Assembly: GCA_017614625.1 (NCBI GenBank)
Contig: JAGABK010000176.1
Coordinates: 1 to 11,314, forward strand
DNA from: Spirochaetales bacterium
GTDB lineage: Bacteria > Spirochaetota > Spirochaetia > Sphaerochaetales > Sphaerochaetaceae
DNA: 11,314 nucleotides
Direction of reading: 5' to 3'
Shown: in pieces, positions 1 through 7,477 of the stretch
How the letters are laid out: every line of letters starts with the position of its first letter
How positions within the stretch are numbered: position 1 is the first letter of the stretch
Made by a program: the position numbers and the translations under genes
The notes under the pieces: generated by a model
Database searches by the model: none
What the model was told of the DNA's origin: nothing
The model's input: only the letters and a program-made list of their open reading frames with translations

Positions 1-2
1 CT

Positions 3-77
3 GAGCCTGTCGCTGAGCCCGAGCCCGTTGTCGAAGAGCCCGCACCCGTCGCAGAGCCTGAGCCTGTCGCTGAGCCC
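3..77 (+). repeat. In-frame Pro/Glu codon repeat
   Basis: An 18-nt unit encoding EPVAEP occurs identically at 3-20 and 60-77, 57 bp (19 codons) apart. Related Glu-Pro codons lie between and after the copies. The repeat is coding and probably varies in length between strains, as such tracts often do. Confidence 0.6.
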
Positions 78-638
78 GCTCCCGAACCGGAGCCGGAGCC
101 CGCACCTGCAGCTGCCGCAGACGATACTGACGACGAGGAAGAGGAAGAAGAGGATGACGACGAAGAGGACGACCTCTCCGAAGAGCTCAACCTCAGGAAC
201 GCCAAGAAGCGCATAAGCCCGAACTTCGTAAAGAGAGTCGGAAAGACATCCGCAGCCGGATGCGACGAGTGCATCAACTCCAAGGATTCCTTCGACGAGA
301 AGATCAAGGAAGTCGAGGCCAGGATCAAGGCCGCCAAGACCCCGAAGGACGCCGACGACGCAGTCAAGGCAGAGTACAACGAGAAGAGGAAGGCACTTCG
401 CGCAGAGAAGAAGAAGCTCGAGACCGAGCGTGACGCCAACGCCCACAAGGCAGAGGCCCTCGAGCGCGCCACAGACGGATACTGCGACATCTACAAGCTG
501 CTCACAGGCAAGGAGCTTTCCGTCAGGAAGACAGAGAGACTCAATCCGTACACACCGCTTACGGAAGAGCAGGAACTCGAGGTTCTCAACAGCTTCTGGG
601 CCAACAAGAGCGCCCGCAAGGCTCCCAAGAAGAGCTGA
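3..638 (+). CDS. Pro/Glu-rich acidic coiled-coil protein, 5'-truncated
   Basis: The reading frame is open from the left edge to a TGA at 636-638, giving 211 residues with the N-terminus outside the window. I do not recognise the family. Fragment residues 1-39 are almost entirely Glu, Pro, Ala and Val with EPVAEP-type repeats. Residues 40-57 are an unbroken run of Asp/Glu apart from one Thr. A GCDEC motif gives a CxxC at residues 87-90. About residues 96-150 are rich in Lys, Glu and Ala and look like a charged helix or coiled coil, and the tail is basic (ending APKKS). Codon use is like the neighbours (GC-rich third positions, AAG and GAG favoured), which supports real coding. The Pro/Glu part could be an extended spacer, as in TonB-like or surface proteins, but that is a guess. 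An intrinsic terminator follows 20 nt downstream. It is convergent with the ABC ATPase gene. Confidence 0.8.
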   Translation, partial: EPVAEPEPVVEEPAPVAEPEPVAEPAPEPEPEPAPAAAADDTDDEEEEEEDDDEEDDLSEELNLRNAKKRISPNFVKRVGKTSAAGCDECINSKDSFDEKIKEVEARIKAAKTPKDADDAVKAEYNEKRKALRAEKKKLETERDANAHKAEALERATDGYCDIYKLLTGKELSVRKTERLNPYTPLTEEQELEVLNSFWANKSARKAPKKS

Positions 639-658
639 GAATTGCCGCTATGATAGAG

Positions 659-685
659 AAGGCTCCCTTGAACGGGAGCCTTTTT
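659..685 (+). terminator. Intrinsic terminator of the 5'-truncated gene
   Basis: The arms AAGGCTCCC and GGGAGCCTT form a 9-bp perfect stem around the loop TTGAAC, and the run of five T at 681-685 supplies the U-tract. It begins 20 nt after the stop codon at 638. Read on the minus strand the stem is followed only by a weak T-rich stretch, so any terminator role for the converging ABC operon would be weaker. Confidence 0.85.
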
Positions 686-698
686 CATGTCCGGTGAG

Positions 699-754
699 TC
701 ACCAACCTCACCAACCTAACGAACGTCACGAGCGTCACGAACTGTCACGAATCC
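699..754. repeat. Degenerate 9-bp tandem repeat, six copies
   Basis: Six consecutive units follow the consensus TCACSAACS. They are two identical TCACCAACC, then TAACGAACG and TCACGAGCG, then two 10-bp units starting TCACGAA. The array sits in the gap between two converging genes, after the terminator at 659-685 and before the ABC ATPase stop codon at 770. Its function is unknown. Confidence 0.7.
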
Positions 755-769
755 GGGGAAAAGAGGTTG

Positions 770-1837
770 TCAGTGCCTGATGAGCCTGCCGTCGTTGAAC
801 TCCAGGATCTTGTTCATCCTGATTCCGGCAGTGATGCAGTCGGAGGCGGGCCTGTAGACGGTGTAGACCTTGATTATGAACTCGTCGTACTGCGCCGTGA
901 CGAGGTACTCCTTGCCCAGGTACTCGCATCTGATGATCTTGGCGTTCTCGAACCTGAGGTGCGGGAAGAACTCGGGGAAGGGCAGGCCGGGCATGTCGTT
1001 GACCACCATGTCCTCGGGCCTGAACAGGAGTTTGTGGTCGGGTCCGAAGCACTGGTAGATGACCTTGGACCTTTCGGTCTCGGGAACGCGCAGGGTCTTG
1101 AGGATGACGTCGTAGGGAAGGATGTTGCACTCGCCGGTGAACGTGGCGGTGAACTCCGTTCCGGGGCGCCTGTAGATGTCCTCGGGCGTTCCGATCTGGT
1201 CTATCTTTCCGTTCTTCATGACTATAATGCGGTCGGAGATGCTCAGAGCCTCCTCCTTGTCGTTGGTGACGTAGACGGTGGTCACGCCGGACTTGAGGTG
1301 GATCTGCCTGATCTCGTTGCGCAGTTCGAAGCGCTTCTTGGAATCCAGGAGCATCAGAGGCTCGTCCAGAAGAAGGATGCAGGGGTCGGAGGCCAGAGCT
1401 CTCGCGAGTGCAAGGCGCAGCTTCTCATCGGCCGCCAGGTCCTCTATGCCGCGCTTTTCGAAGCCGGAGAGGTTCACAAGCTCGAGAAGGCGTCTGATCT
1501 CGGGAATCATGTCGTCCTTGGCGATCTTGCGCTGCTTGAGGGAGTAGGCGACGTTCTGCTCGACGTTCATGTGCGGGAAGAGGGCGTAGTCGTGGAAGAC
1601 GACTGCGGTGTTCCTCTTCTCGGTGGGAAGGTGGGTGACGACCTGGCCGTCGATGGCAACGATTCCGGAGTCGGGGTTCACGAAGCCTGCGATGAGCTTC
1701 AACACAGTGCTCTTGCCGCTGTCAGATGGTCCTATGATCGAGACCAGCTCTCCCTGGGATACGGAGAAATCCAGGTCAAGCGAGAGGCGCGGGTATGTTT
1801 TCTTGATGTTCCTGCATTGAAGGATCGTGTCAGACAT
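770..1837 (-). CDS. ABC transporter ATP-binding protein with degenerate catalytic motifs
   Basis: This is a 355-residue ATPase of the FbpC/PotA/ThiQ type, with a nucleotide-binding domain (about 1-230) and a C-terminal TOBE-like region (about 240-355, with an RPED motif). It should be the cytoplasmic energising subunit for the permease encoded just upstream. Walker A is GPSDSGKST (36-44), Walker B is ILLLDEP (154-160) with the catalytic Glu at 159, and Tyr15 fits the A-loop. Other motifs depart from the family: the Q-loop Gln is His82 (VFHDYALFP), the LSGGQ signature reads LAADE (134-138), the D-loop reads MLLD, and the H-loop His is Asn192 (VTNDKEEA). There is no frameshift or premature stop. 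The ATG overlaps the permease gene by 8 bp and is preceded by a GAGGAAG ribosome binding site. The substrate cannot be told; thiamine, ferric iron and similar small ligands are all handled by this family. Confidence 0.9.
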   Translation of the reverse strand: MSDTILQCRNIKKTYPRLSLDLDFSVSQGELVSIIGPSDSGKSTVLKLIAGFVNPDSGIVAIDGQVVTHLPTEKRNTAVVFHDYALFPHMNVEQNVAYSLKQRKIAKDDMIPEIRRLLELVNLSGFEKRGIEDLAADEKLRLALARALASDPCILLLDEPLMLLDSKKRFELRNEIRQIHLKSGVTTVYVTNDKEEALSISDRIIVMKNGKIDQIGTPEDIYRRPGTEFTATFTGECNILPYDVILKTLRVPETERSKVIYQCFGPDHKLLFRPEDMVVNDMPGLPFPEFFPHLRFENAKIIRCEYLGKEYLVTAQYDEFIIKVYTVYRPASDCITAGIRMNKILEFNDGRLIRH

Positions 1838-3296
1838 GGCTCTTCCTCATAATTGCCCTGCCGATCGAGATGGACAGCAGGCAAATCAAAGTCAATATGA
1901 ATCCGAGAGCGCAGGCGTGCTGCAGGTCTCCCGTGGATATGAACGAATCGATCTGGACGGGCACGGAGGCCAGGCCCGATATGAAGGAGGCTCCGAAGTC
2001 CCCCAGGCTTGCCGCGGCGCCTACGAAGCATGCCGCCGCGATGTGCGGACCCAGGAGCTTGCGGTCCATTCGCATGAAGGAGCGGCTCTCGCTGTATCCG
2101 AGCGACCTGGAGACGTTCCTGAGGGTGTCGGGAACCCTTCTTACGGCAGGTGTGAGCACCAGGACCATGAAGGGGACCGTCATCACCGTATGCGAGAGGA
2201 TTCCGGGTACGATCAGAGGCACAGAGGGGATGAAGGCGAACAGGCCTCTCATTCCGGATGCGAACGCGTAGGGCCCCATGGCAAGAGGCGCAAGGGCAAG
2301 TGCCAGGACAAACCTGGAATCCGAAGCGCCGTAACTGATTCTCAGCGCGATCAGAAGGCTGATGATAAGGGAGCCGGCGAGAAGGATCAGGCTGCAGATG
2401 AAGGTCCTGCTTCCGGAGGTGTAGACGGTCTTGAACAGACCTATGTACGCGGTGAAGGAGAAGCCTTCGGGAGTCCTTATCGACTTGAGCAGGATCAGCA
2501 CCAGCGGGGCTGCGGCGACGCAGAGTGAAACGATGACGTAGATGAAAACGAAGATGTGTCCTGCGGCACAGCAGGGCTTCTGCTGGGGAAGGCCCTTCGA
2601 CCTGTCCTTGCGGCACATGGCCTTGTCGGCGGTGATGAAGAGCGGGATCAGGACGAGCAGGCCTATGATGGCGCAGATTACGTTCAATGATGAGGAAAGC
2701 GCGTCAACCGTGGTCTTTGCGGCCATCATGTATGTGAAGCATCTGGCGAAGACATAGAGCGCGGAGGCCGTTGCGGCGGCCCTGATGCGCGGCATGGTTA
2801 TGGTCCTGTAGATGCGTCCGCCCGGGGTCTTCAGGGAGGAGGCGCACTGCTCCATTCCGGGGTCCAGACGTCTCCAGAACTCGCCGGTGATGAAGACGAC
2901 AGAAGGCACCGAGAGCAGGGCGAGGACCGCTCCTTCCCACATCCACGGTTTTCCGATGGACGGGAACGGGACGACCTTGCAACACAGCCTGATGTAGAAG
3001 ACGGGAACCAGCGTCATGACGCAGTAGAGCCAGCGCAGGATGCCCTTGCACGGGAAGGCAGTCCTGGCCATGATGCGCGCTCCGGGAAGGCCTAGAAGCA
3101 GGGCTGCGAGCGTGCAGGCGGCGGAAAGACACAGGCAGTCGGCCAGGGCCATCAGCGCGGTCCTGTCGGATACGAGCTTGACTGCGTCCTGCGCTCCGGC
3201 GGCGACGGAGAAGCCCAGCGGGGCAAGCGCGAGGACCAGGAACAGAATGACTCCTGCAAGCGGATATGTCCTGATGAAAGTGTCGTTTCGCTTCAC
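1830..3296 (-). CDS. ABC transporter permease, two-domain ThiP/FbpB type
   Basis: This 488-residue inner-membrane protein is an internal duplication of a binding-protein-dependent permease, as in ThiP and FbpB. A first transmembrane segment lies at about 12-31, and roughly ten to twelve hydrophobic segments follow. Each half has a coupling (EAA-type) loop: about 145-172, containing ASSLKTPGGRIYRTITMP, and about 388-417, containing SRSLGYSESRSFMRMD. The second is followed by SLGDFGASF, close to a conserved ThiP/FbpB segment. I count 18 cysteines, which is many for a permease. The start is a GTG at 3296, chosen because it precedes the first membrane helix and no in-frame ATG lies just upstream; no Shine-Dalgarno is visible. 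The gene leads an operon with the ATPase, overlapping it by 8 bp. The usual gene for a periplasmic binding protein is not next to it. Confidence 0.88.
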   Translation of the reverse strand: MKRNDTFIRTYPLAGVILFLVLALAPLGFSVAAGAQDAVKLVSDRTALMALADCLCLSAACTLAALLLGLPGARIMARTAFPCKGILRWLYCVMTLVPVFYIRLCCKVVPFPSIGKPWMWEGAVLALLSVPSVVFITGEFWRRLDPGMEQCASSLKTPGGRIYRTITMPRIRAAATASALYVFARCFTYMMAAKTTVDALSSSLNVICAIIGLLVLIPLFITADKAMCRKDRSKGLPQQKPCCAAGHIFVFIYVIVSLCVAAAPLVLILLKSIRTPEGFSFTAYIGLFKTVYTSGSRTFICSLILLAGSLIISLLIALRISYGASDSRFVLALALAPLAMGPYAFASGMRGLFAFIPSVPLIVPGILSHTVMTVPFMVLVLTPAVRRVPDTLRNVSRSLGYSESRSFMRMDRKLLGPHIAAACFVGAAASLGDFGASFISGLASVPVQIDSFISTGDLQHACALGFILTLICLLSISIGRAIMRKSHV

Positions 3297-3324
3297 GTCT
3301 GTAATATTATCATAAAGAGGGCGG
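3297..3324 (-). promoter_or_regulatory. Candidate leaderless promoter of the permease-ATPase operon
   Basis: On the minus strand an extended -10 (TG, one base, then TAATAT at 3309-3304) ends 7 nt before the GTG start, so the predicted transcript would begin at or within a base or two of the start codon. Directly upstream is CCGCCCTCTTT (3324-3314), which recurs in front of the TPR gene. No recognisable -35 or Shine-Dalgarno is present. Confidence 0.5.
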
Positions 3325-3340
3325 TTGTATAAACCAAATA

Positions 3341-3369
3341 TTGCACATCGGCCGGTCTGAAGTTATTAT
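3341..3369 (+). promoter_or_regulatory. Candidate leaderless promoter of the small membrane protein gene
   Basis: TTGCAC (3341-3346) and TATTAT (3364-3369) are separated by exactly 17 bp. The -10 ends 6 nt before the ATG at 3376, so transcription would start at about the start codon. No Shine-Dalgarno lies upstream of the ATG. Confidence 0.5.
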
Positions 3370-3375
3370 TCAGCT

Positions 3376-3762
3376 ATGATCCAGTTCTATCTGCTGTCCG
3401 TTCTGTTCCTCTGCCTTTCAGCAGGGCTCCTGCTTGTGGACAAGTACGGGACGACGCTGCTCTTCCTGATCAACTTCAAGAACTTCTACCGGACGAAGAA
3501 GGCCTTCCGCATAGTCTTTCTGTCCGGAGGTTTCGTCAGCGCGCTGGGTCTGGTGTTCTTCCCGGTATCGCCCGGGCCCATGGTTCTGGGGGACCTCCTG
3601 CCGGCGGTGAACATCATCTTCCTTCTGATCTACCTCCTCAAGCGTCTTCGCAAGACCGAGGATGTGGTGGACTACAACAACGGAAAAAGAAACGCCCTGG
3701 GCTTCGTGACCCTGGGCGTCGCTTTCATCCATTTCCTTTTCCCCGGAATCGTCATCATCTGA
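3376..3762 (+). CDS. Small four-helix membrane protein of unknown function
   Basis: The product is 128 residues and mostly hydrophobic, with likely membrane helices at about 3-22, 44-63, 69-88 and 107-127. Basic residues (KNFYRTKK, LLKRLRK, NNGKR) lie in the loops. There are no cofactor or catalytic motifs that I recognise and no lipobox. The gene is divergent from the permease gene across a 79-bp gap holding both promoters, and its stop is 15 bp from the convergent stop of glgC. It could be an accessory to the transporter, but opposite orientation and lack of family recognition make that weak. GC-rich codon use matches the neighbours, and the helix pattern supports a real gene. Confidence 0.75.
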   Translation: MIQFYLLSVLFLCLSAGLLLVDKYGTTLLFLINFKNFYRTKKAFRIVFLSGGFVSALGLVFFPVSPGPMVLGDLLPAVNIIFLLIYLLKRLRKTEDVVDYNNGKRNALGFVTLGVAFIHFLFPGIVII

Positions 3763-3777
3763 TCCCGGAGAAATCCG

Positions 3778-5070
3778 TCAGAGTATCGTCCCGTTGGGGA
3801 TTGCGACCCCCTTGTTGATCACGATGATTCCGTCGTGGATCGAGTAGTCGCCGAAATCGCCCTCCTGGCGCGGGATGTCGTCGATTCCGATGCGGCAGCC
3901 TTCGCCTATGCGGGCGTTCATGTCGATGATGGCATGCTTGATGATCGTGCCCTTGCCGATTCCGATGTTCGGAATTCCCTTGGCGGCGTTGTCGCGCTTC
4001 TGGGCCTCGGTCTCGTAGTATTTGGCACCCATGCAGTAGACGCCGTCAAGCGACGCGCCGCTTTCGATGATGGTGCGCACGCCGATGATCGAGTTGACTA
4101 TGTAGGCGTTGGTGATGATGGAGCCCTCGGAGGTGAGCGAGCTGGTGATGTTGCTGAAGTTCACCTTGGTGGCGGGCAGGTGGCGGCGGTGGGTGTAGAT
4201 GGGCATCTTCTCGTCGTAGAAGTTGAACTTGGGATTAAGGCTGGCGAGGTCCAGGTTGGTCTCGTAGAAGGCCTTGATGGTTCCGATGTCCTCCCAGAAG
4301 CCGTTGAACAGGTACGATGCGACCGGGTGGTCCTTGGTCATGTCGGGGATGATCTCCTTGCCGAAATCGGTCTTGTCGTTGTCCAGGGCCTCGACCATCG
4401 TTTTGGCCGTGAAGATGTATATTCCCATGGATGCCAGGTACTCGTTGTCCTTGTTCGGCTTCTCGCCCAGAGAATCCTCGAGGTACTTGGCGTTGACGCG
4501 GTAGTCGGAGATGTCCAGGGAAGGGGCGGGCTTTTCGAGGAACTGGGTGATCATGCCCTTGTCGTCTGTCTTCATGATGCCCAGTCCTGTGGCGTCAGCC
4601 CTGGAGATGGGCTTGGCTGCCACGGTGAGTTCGGCGCCTGAGTCTATGTGTCTCTGGAGCATCTTGGAGAAGTCCATCCTGTACAGCTGGTCTCCGCTGA
4701 GGATCAGGTAGTAGTCGGCCTCCTGGTCGCGGAAGTGCTTAAGGTTCTTGCGCACCGCGTCGGCGGTTCCCTGATACCAGGACTCGCTGCTGTAGGTCTG
4801 CTCGGCCGAAAGGATCTGTACGAATCCGGAGTGGAACTGGTCGAAGACGTAGGTGCTTGCGGTGTGGTTGTGCAGCGACGCCGAGTTGAACTGCGTCAGG
4901 AGGTAGATCCTCGTGTATCCGCTGTTGATGCAGTTGGATATGGGGATGTCGACCAGGCGGTACTTGCCTGCGAACGGCACTGCCGGCTTGGCCCTGTCCG
5001 CCGTAAGGGGATAGAGTCTTGTTCCTTTTCCTCCTCCGAGGATGATGGCGACGACTTTCGGTTTGCTCAT
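3778..5070 (-). CDS. glgC: Glucose-1-phosphate adenylyltransferase (ADP-glucose pyrophosphorylase)
   Basis: The enzyme makes ADP-glucose and pyrophosphate from ATP and glucose 1-phosphate, the committed step of bacterial glycogen synthesis, in the cytoplasm. At 430 residues it matches the usual GlgC length. The N-terminal nucleotidyltransferase domain has GGGKGTRLYPLT (12-23), WYQGTADAV (98-106), LSGDQLYRMD (124-133), FLEKP (177-181, with the Lys expected to contact glucose 1-phosphate) and FWEDIGT (258-264). The C-terminal left-handed beta-helix region (about 300-430) includes IIDMNARIGEG. The phrase ISNCINSGY and the tail resemble the plant/cyanobacterial style of the enzyme. The ATG overlaps the glgA stop as ATGA, and GGAG lies just upstream, so translation is probably coupled to glgA. 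Allosteric effectors cannot be predicted from what is visible. Confidence 0.96.
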   Translation of the reverse strand: MSKPKVVAIILGGGKGTRLYPLTADRAKPAVPFAGKYRLVDIPISNCINSGYTRIYLLTQFNSASLHNHTASTYVFDQFHSGFVQILSAEQTYSSESWYQGTADAVRKNLKHFRDQEADYYLILSGDQLYRMDFSKMLQRHIDSGAELTVAAKPISRADATGLGIMKTDDKGMITQFLEKPAPSLDISDYRVNAKYLEDSLGEKPNKDNEYLASMGIYIFTAKTMVEALDNDKTDFGKEIIPDMTKDHPVASYLFNGFWEDIGTIKAFYETNLDLASLNPKFNFYDEKMPIYTHRRHLPATKVNFSNITSSLTSEGSIITNAYIVNSIIGVRTIIESGASLDGVYCMGAKYYETEAQKRDNAAKGIPNIGIGKGTIIKHAIIDMNARIGEGCRIGIDDIPRQEGDFGDYSIHDGIIVINKGVAIPNGTIL

Positions 5071-6485
5071 TTCAACACTCCTGTATATACCTCGATGTAT
5101 TCGTCAGCCGATGAAGGCCAGGAGAAGTCCCGGCTCATGGCTCTTGCACGTATCTCTTCCATGCCCCGGCCGCTCCTGTACAGAGCGACGGCGCGCATGA
5201 CGTTCCTTGTTATCTCCTGCGGCGAAAGCTCGTCGAACAGAAGTCCGGTGCCTCCGGCAGGGTTCTCGTCGATGTCGACGATGGTGTCCGCAAGTCCTCC
5301 GGTCCTGTGCGCGATCGGGATTGTCCCGTAGCGCAGGGAGTAAAGCTGGTTGAGCCCGCAGGGTTCGTAACGGCTGGGCATGAGGAAGAAGTCGCTTCCG
5401 GCCTCCACCAGATGAGCCACCTTGTTGGAGAACAGGATGTTCACCGAAAGGTTGTCGTGCTTCTCGGCAAGGACCTTGAGGCTGTTCTCAAGGTTGCTGT
5501 CGCCGGTGCCTACTATGACGAACTGCACGTCGTTCTTCTCGAGTATCTCCTCGAGGCACATGAGCACTGTGTCGAATCCCTTCTGCGCGGCCAGGCGGCT
5601 TATCATGGCGAAAAGCGGCACGTCCGGTCTGACCGGAAGGCCCAGCTGCGTCTGTATCTCCGCCTTGAGGGCGGCCTTGCCCGTCATGTCGTCGCTGCTG
5701 AAATGGTAGGGAATCAGGGCATCTGTGAGCGGGTTCCACTCGCCGGTGTCGATTCCGTTGACTATGCCCCTGAGCTTGCCGCTTCGTCTGACCAGGACCG
5801 GGTCCAGGCCGCAGCCCTGCTCGGGTGTCTGTATCTCCTTTGCGTAGGTGGGGCTGACTGTGGTTATGAAGTCCGCGAACACCAGGGCCGATAGCATCAT
5901 GTTGATCTGGCCGTTGGAGAAGAGCTTGTCGTCCGGACGCACGTTGCAGAACATGAAGTCCATCCTGGGGAAGGTCCCCTGGTAGGCCAGGTTGTGGATG
6001 GTGAAGACCGTCTGCGTGCCCATGAAGAACTGGCTGCGGTTGACCTTCAGGAACCATGGCACCAGGCCCGCCGTCCAGTCGTGGCTGTGCAGGATGTCCG
6101 GCTTCCAGCCTATGGTCTCGCAGAGCTGCAGGGCGGCCTTGCACAGAAGCGAGAATCGGAAGAAGTTGTCGGGGTAGGGGGCGAAGCTGGTGTCGCCGTA
6201 GATTCCCCTGCGGTTGTTGAAGCAGTCGTGGCAGAGCATGTAGTAGATGGTGGGACCTACCTTCCTCATACGTATTCCGACCTCAACGGGACCGCTGAGC
6301 ATGTCGACGGAAAAAGAGCACACCGGCTCTCCGGAGTCCTCCACGGGCGTGTTGTATGAGGGCACGATAATCCTTGCGTCGTGTCCCTTGGATATGAGGG
6401 CGGGCGTCAGGGCGCCGGCCACATCGGCAAGTCCGCCGGACTTTGAGAACGGAACGGCCTCGCTCGTAATCATCAGAATGTTCAT
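5067..6485 (-). CDS. glgA: Glycogen synthase, ADP-glucose-dependent (GT5)
   Basis: GlgA transfers glucose from ADP-glucose to the non-reducing end of alpha-1,4-glucan. The 472-residue length is typical (E. coli GlgA is 477). The N-terminal Rossmann domain has KSGGLADV (15-22), whose KxGGL element contacts the sugar nucleotide, and HSHDWTAGLVP (133-143). The C-terminal domain has ISRLAAQKG (295-303), with Arg297 and Lys302 in the expected phosphate-contacting positions, and the SRYEPCGLNQLYSLRYG block (371-387), with the conserved EPCGLNQ. It opens a two-gene glg unit with glgC; branching enzyme and phosphorylase genes are not in the window. No Shine-Dalgarno is obvious before the ATG, and a -10-like TATCAT lies 8 nt upstream. 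It follows trxB on the same strand after a 53-bp gap without a terminator, so read-through is also possible. Confidence 0.96.
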   Translation of the reverse strand: MNILMITSEAVPFSKSGGLADVAGALTPALISKGHDARIIVPSYNTPVEDSGEPVCSFSVDMLSGPVEVGIRMRKVGPTIYYMLCHDCFNNRRGIYGDTSFAPYPDNFFRFSLLCKAALQLCETIGWKPDILHSHDWTAGLVPWFLKVNRSQFFMGTQTVFTIHNLAYQGTFPRMDFMFCNVRPDDKLFSNGQINMMLSALVFADFITTVSPTYAKEIQTPEQGCGLDPVLVRRSGKLRGIVNGIDTGEWNPLTDALIPYHFSSDDMTGKAALKAEIQTQLGLPVRPDVPLFAMISRLAAQKGFDTVLMCLEEILEKNDVQFVIVGTGDSNLENSLKVLAEKHDNLSVNILFSNKVAHLVEAGSDFFLMPSRYEPCGLNQLYSLRYGTIPIAHRTGGLADTIVDIDENPAGGTGLLFDELSPQEITRNVMRAVALYRSGRGMEEIRARAMSRDFSWPSSADEYIEVYTGVLK

Positions 6486-6499
6486 ATACTTCTATGATA
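6486..6499 (-). promoter_or_regulatory. Possible -10 element close to the glgA start
   Basis: TATCAT (6499-6494 on the minus strand) ends 8 nt before the glgA ATG and there is no Shine-Dalgarno. The -35 region is poor, so this is the weakest of the leaderless-type promoters in the window. Confidence 0.3.
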
Positions 6500-6538
6500 C
6501 ACCAAATACAGAGGAAATAAAGAGGAATTGAGGCTGTT

Positions 6539-7477
6539 TCAGTATTTCATCCCGTTGAGGGCGTCGATGTATTCGCTGGCGTAGTGGGCTGCCACGGCAC
6601 CGTCGGCGGCGGCTGTGACGACCTGTCTGAACGGGGTGTCGCGCACGTCTCCTGCGGCGAAGATGCCGGGTATGCTGGTCATCATGTGCGCATCCGTCCT
6701 GATGAAGCCTGCCTCGTCCTTCTCGCAGTCGGGGACAAGGGCCGTCTGGGGGACGTTGCCCACGAAGATGAAGACTCCGTCGAAGTCCTCGGTGGTGAGC
6801 TCGCCCGTCTCCTTGTCGCGGAATGTCACGGACCCGACCTTGCCGTTCTTCTCGTTGATGGACTCGACGGTCTTGTTCATCAGGGTCTTGATTCCGGAGT
6901 CCAGCATGGCCTTGACGATCGAGGCCTGGGCGCGGAAGCGGTCGCGGCGGTGGGTGACGGTGACGTCGTCGGAGAGCTTTCTGAGGAACATTGCCTCCTG
7001 GCATGCGCTGTCTCCGCCTCCGCAGACGAGGATCTTCCTGCCTCGGAAGAAAGGTCCGTCGCAGGTGGCGCAGTAGCTGACGCCGTGGCCGATCATCTCC
7101 TTCTCTCCGGGGACGTCCAGGCTGCGGTGCTTCGCACCTGTGGCGATGACGACGACAGGCGAGAGGAAGGTGCCGTCGGTGGTGTCAAGGCTGAAGGTGC
7201 CGTCGGGCAGCCTGGTGATGGAGTTCACGCCGCCGTAGACGATCTCGCAGCCGAAGCCTACCGCCTGCTCCTCGAACTTGGCGCCGATCTCGTAGCCGGA
7301 GACCTTGCCCAGTCCGGGGTAGTTCTCGATCTCGTCGATGATCATGGTCTGTCCGCCGGGGGCGAGCTCCTCGAGGATGACTGTCTTCCTTCCTGCCCTT
7401 GCGCTGTACTGTCCGCAGGCCAGTCCCGCGGGACCTCCGCCGACGATTACGACTTCATAGTTCTTCGTCTCAGCCAT
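6539..7477 (-). CDS. trxB: Thioredoxin reductase
   Basis: TrxB is an FAD-dependent cytoplasmic enzyme that uses NADPH to reduce thioredoxin. At 312 residues it has the compact bacterial length. It carries the FAD-binding GGGPAG (13-18), the redox-active CATC (136-139, in SYCATCDG), the NADPH-binding GGGDSA (153-158), the HRRDRFRA stretch (177-184) that contacts the NADPH phosphate, and the second FAD contact GIFAAGDVRD (271-280). All key residues are present. The ATG overlaps the end of tsaB by 8 bp and is preceded by a strong GGGGGAGAA site. It is the last gene of the overlapping TPR-tsaE-tsaB-trxB chain. No thioredoxin gene is in the window. No terminator is visible after it. Confidence 0.95.
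   Translation of the reverse strand: MAETKNYEVVIVGGGPAGLACGQYSARAGRKTVILEELAPGGQTMIIDEIENYPGLGKVSGYEIGAKFEEQAVGFGCEIVYGGVNSITRLPDGTFSLDTTDGTFLSPVVVIATGAKHRSLDVPGEKEMIGHGVSYCATCDGPFFRGRKILVCGGGDSACQEAMFLRKLSDDVTVTHRRDRFRAQASIVKAMLDSGIKTLMNKTVESINEKNGKVGSVTFRDKETGELTTEDFDGVFIFVGNVPQTALVPDCEKDEAGFIRTDAHMMTSIPGIFAAGDVRDTPFRQVVTAAADGAVAAHYASEYIDALNGMKY

Noticed and set aside
699..754. CRISPR-like array
   Set aside because: The units are 9-10 bp with no spacers and no cas genes nearby.
430..780. Plus-strand frame overlapping the end of the Pro/Glu-rich gene and the terminator
   Set aside because: It is out of frame with the supported gene, Arg/Ser/Pro-rich, and runs through the terminator and the 9-bp repeats.
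767..1852. Long plus-strand frame opposite the ABC ATPase gene
   Set aside because: It is antisense to a gene with clear ATPase motifs, and its Val/Gly/Asp-rich translation is typical of a GC-rich shadow frame.
3741..3769. Terminator hairpin between the small membrane gene and glgC
   Set aside because: The CCGGAATC/GATCCCGG pairing has a mismatch and no T-run follows on either strand.
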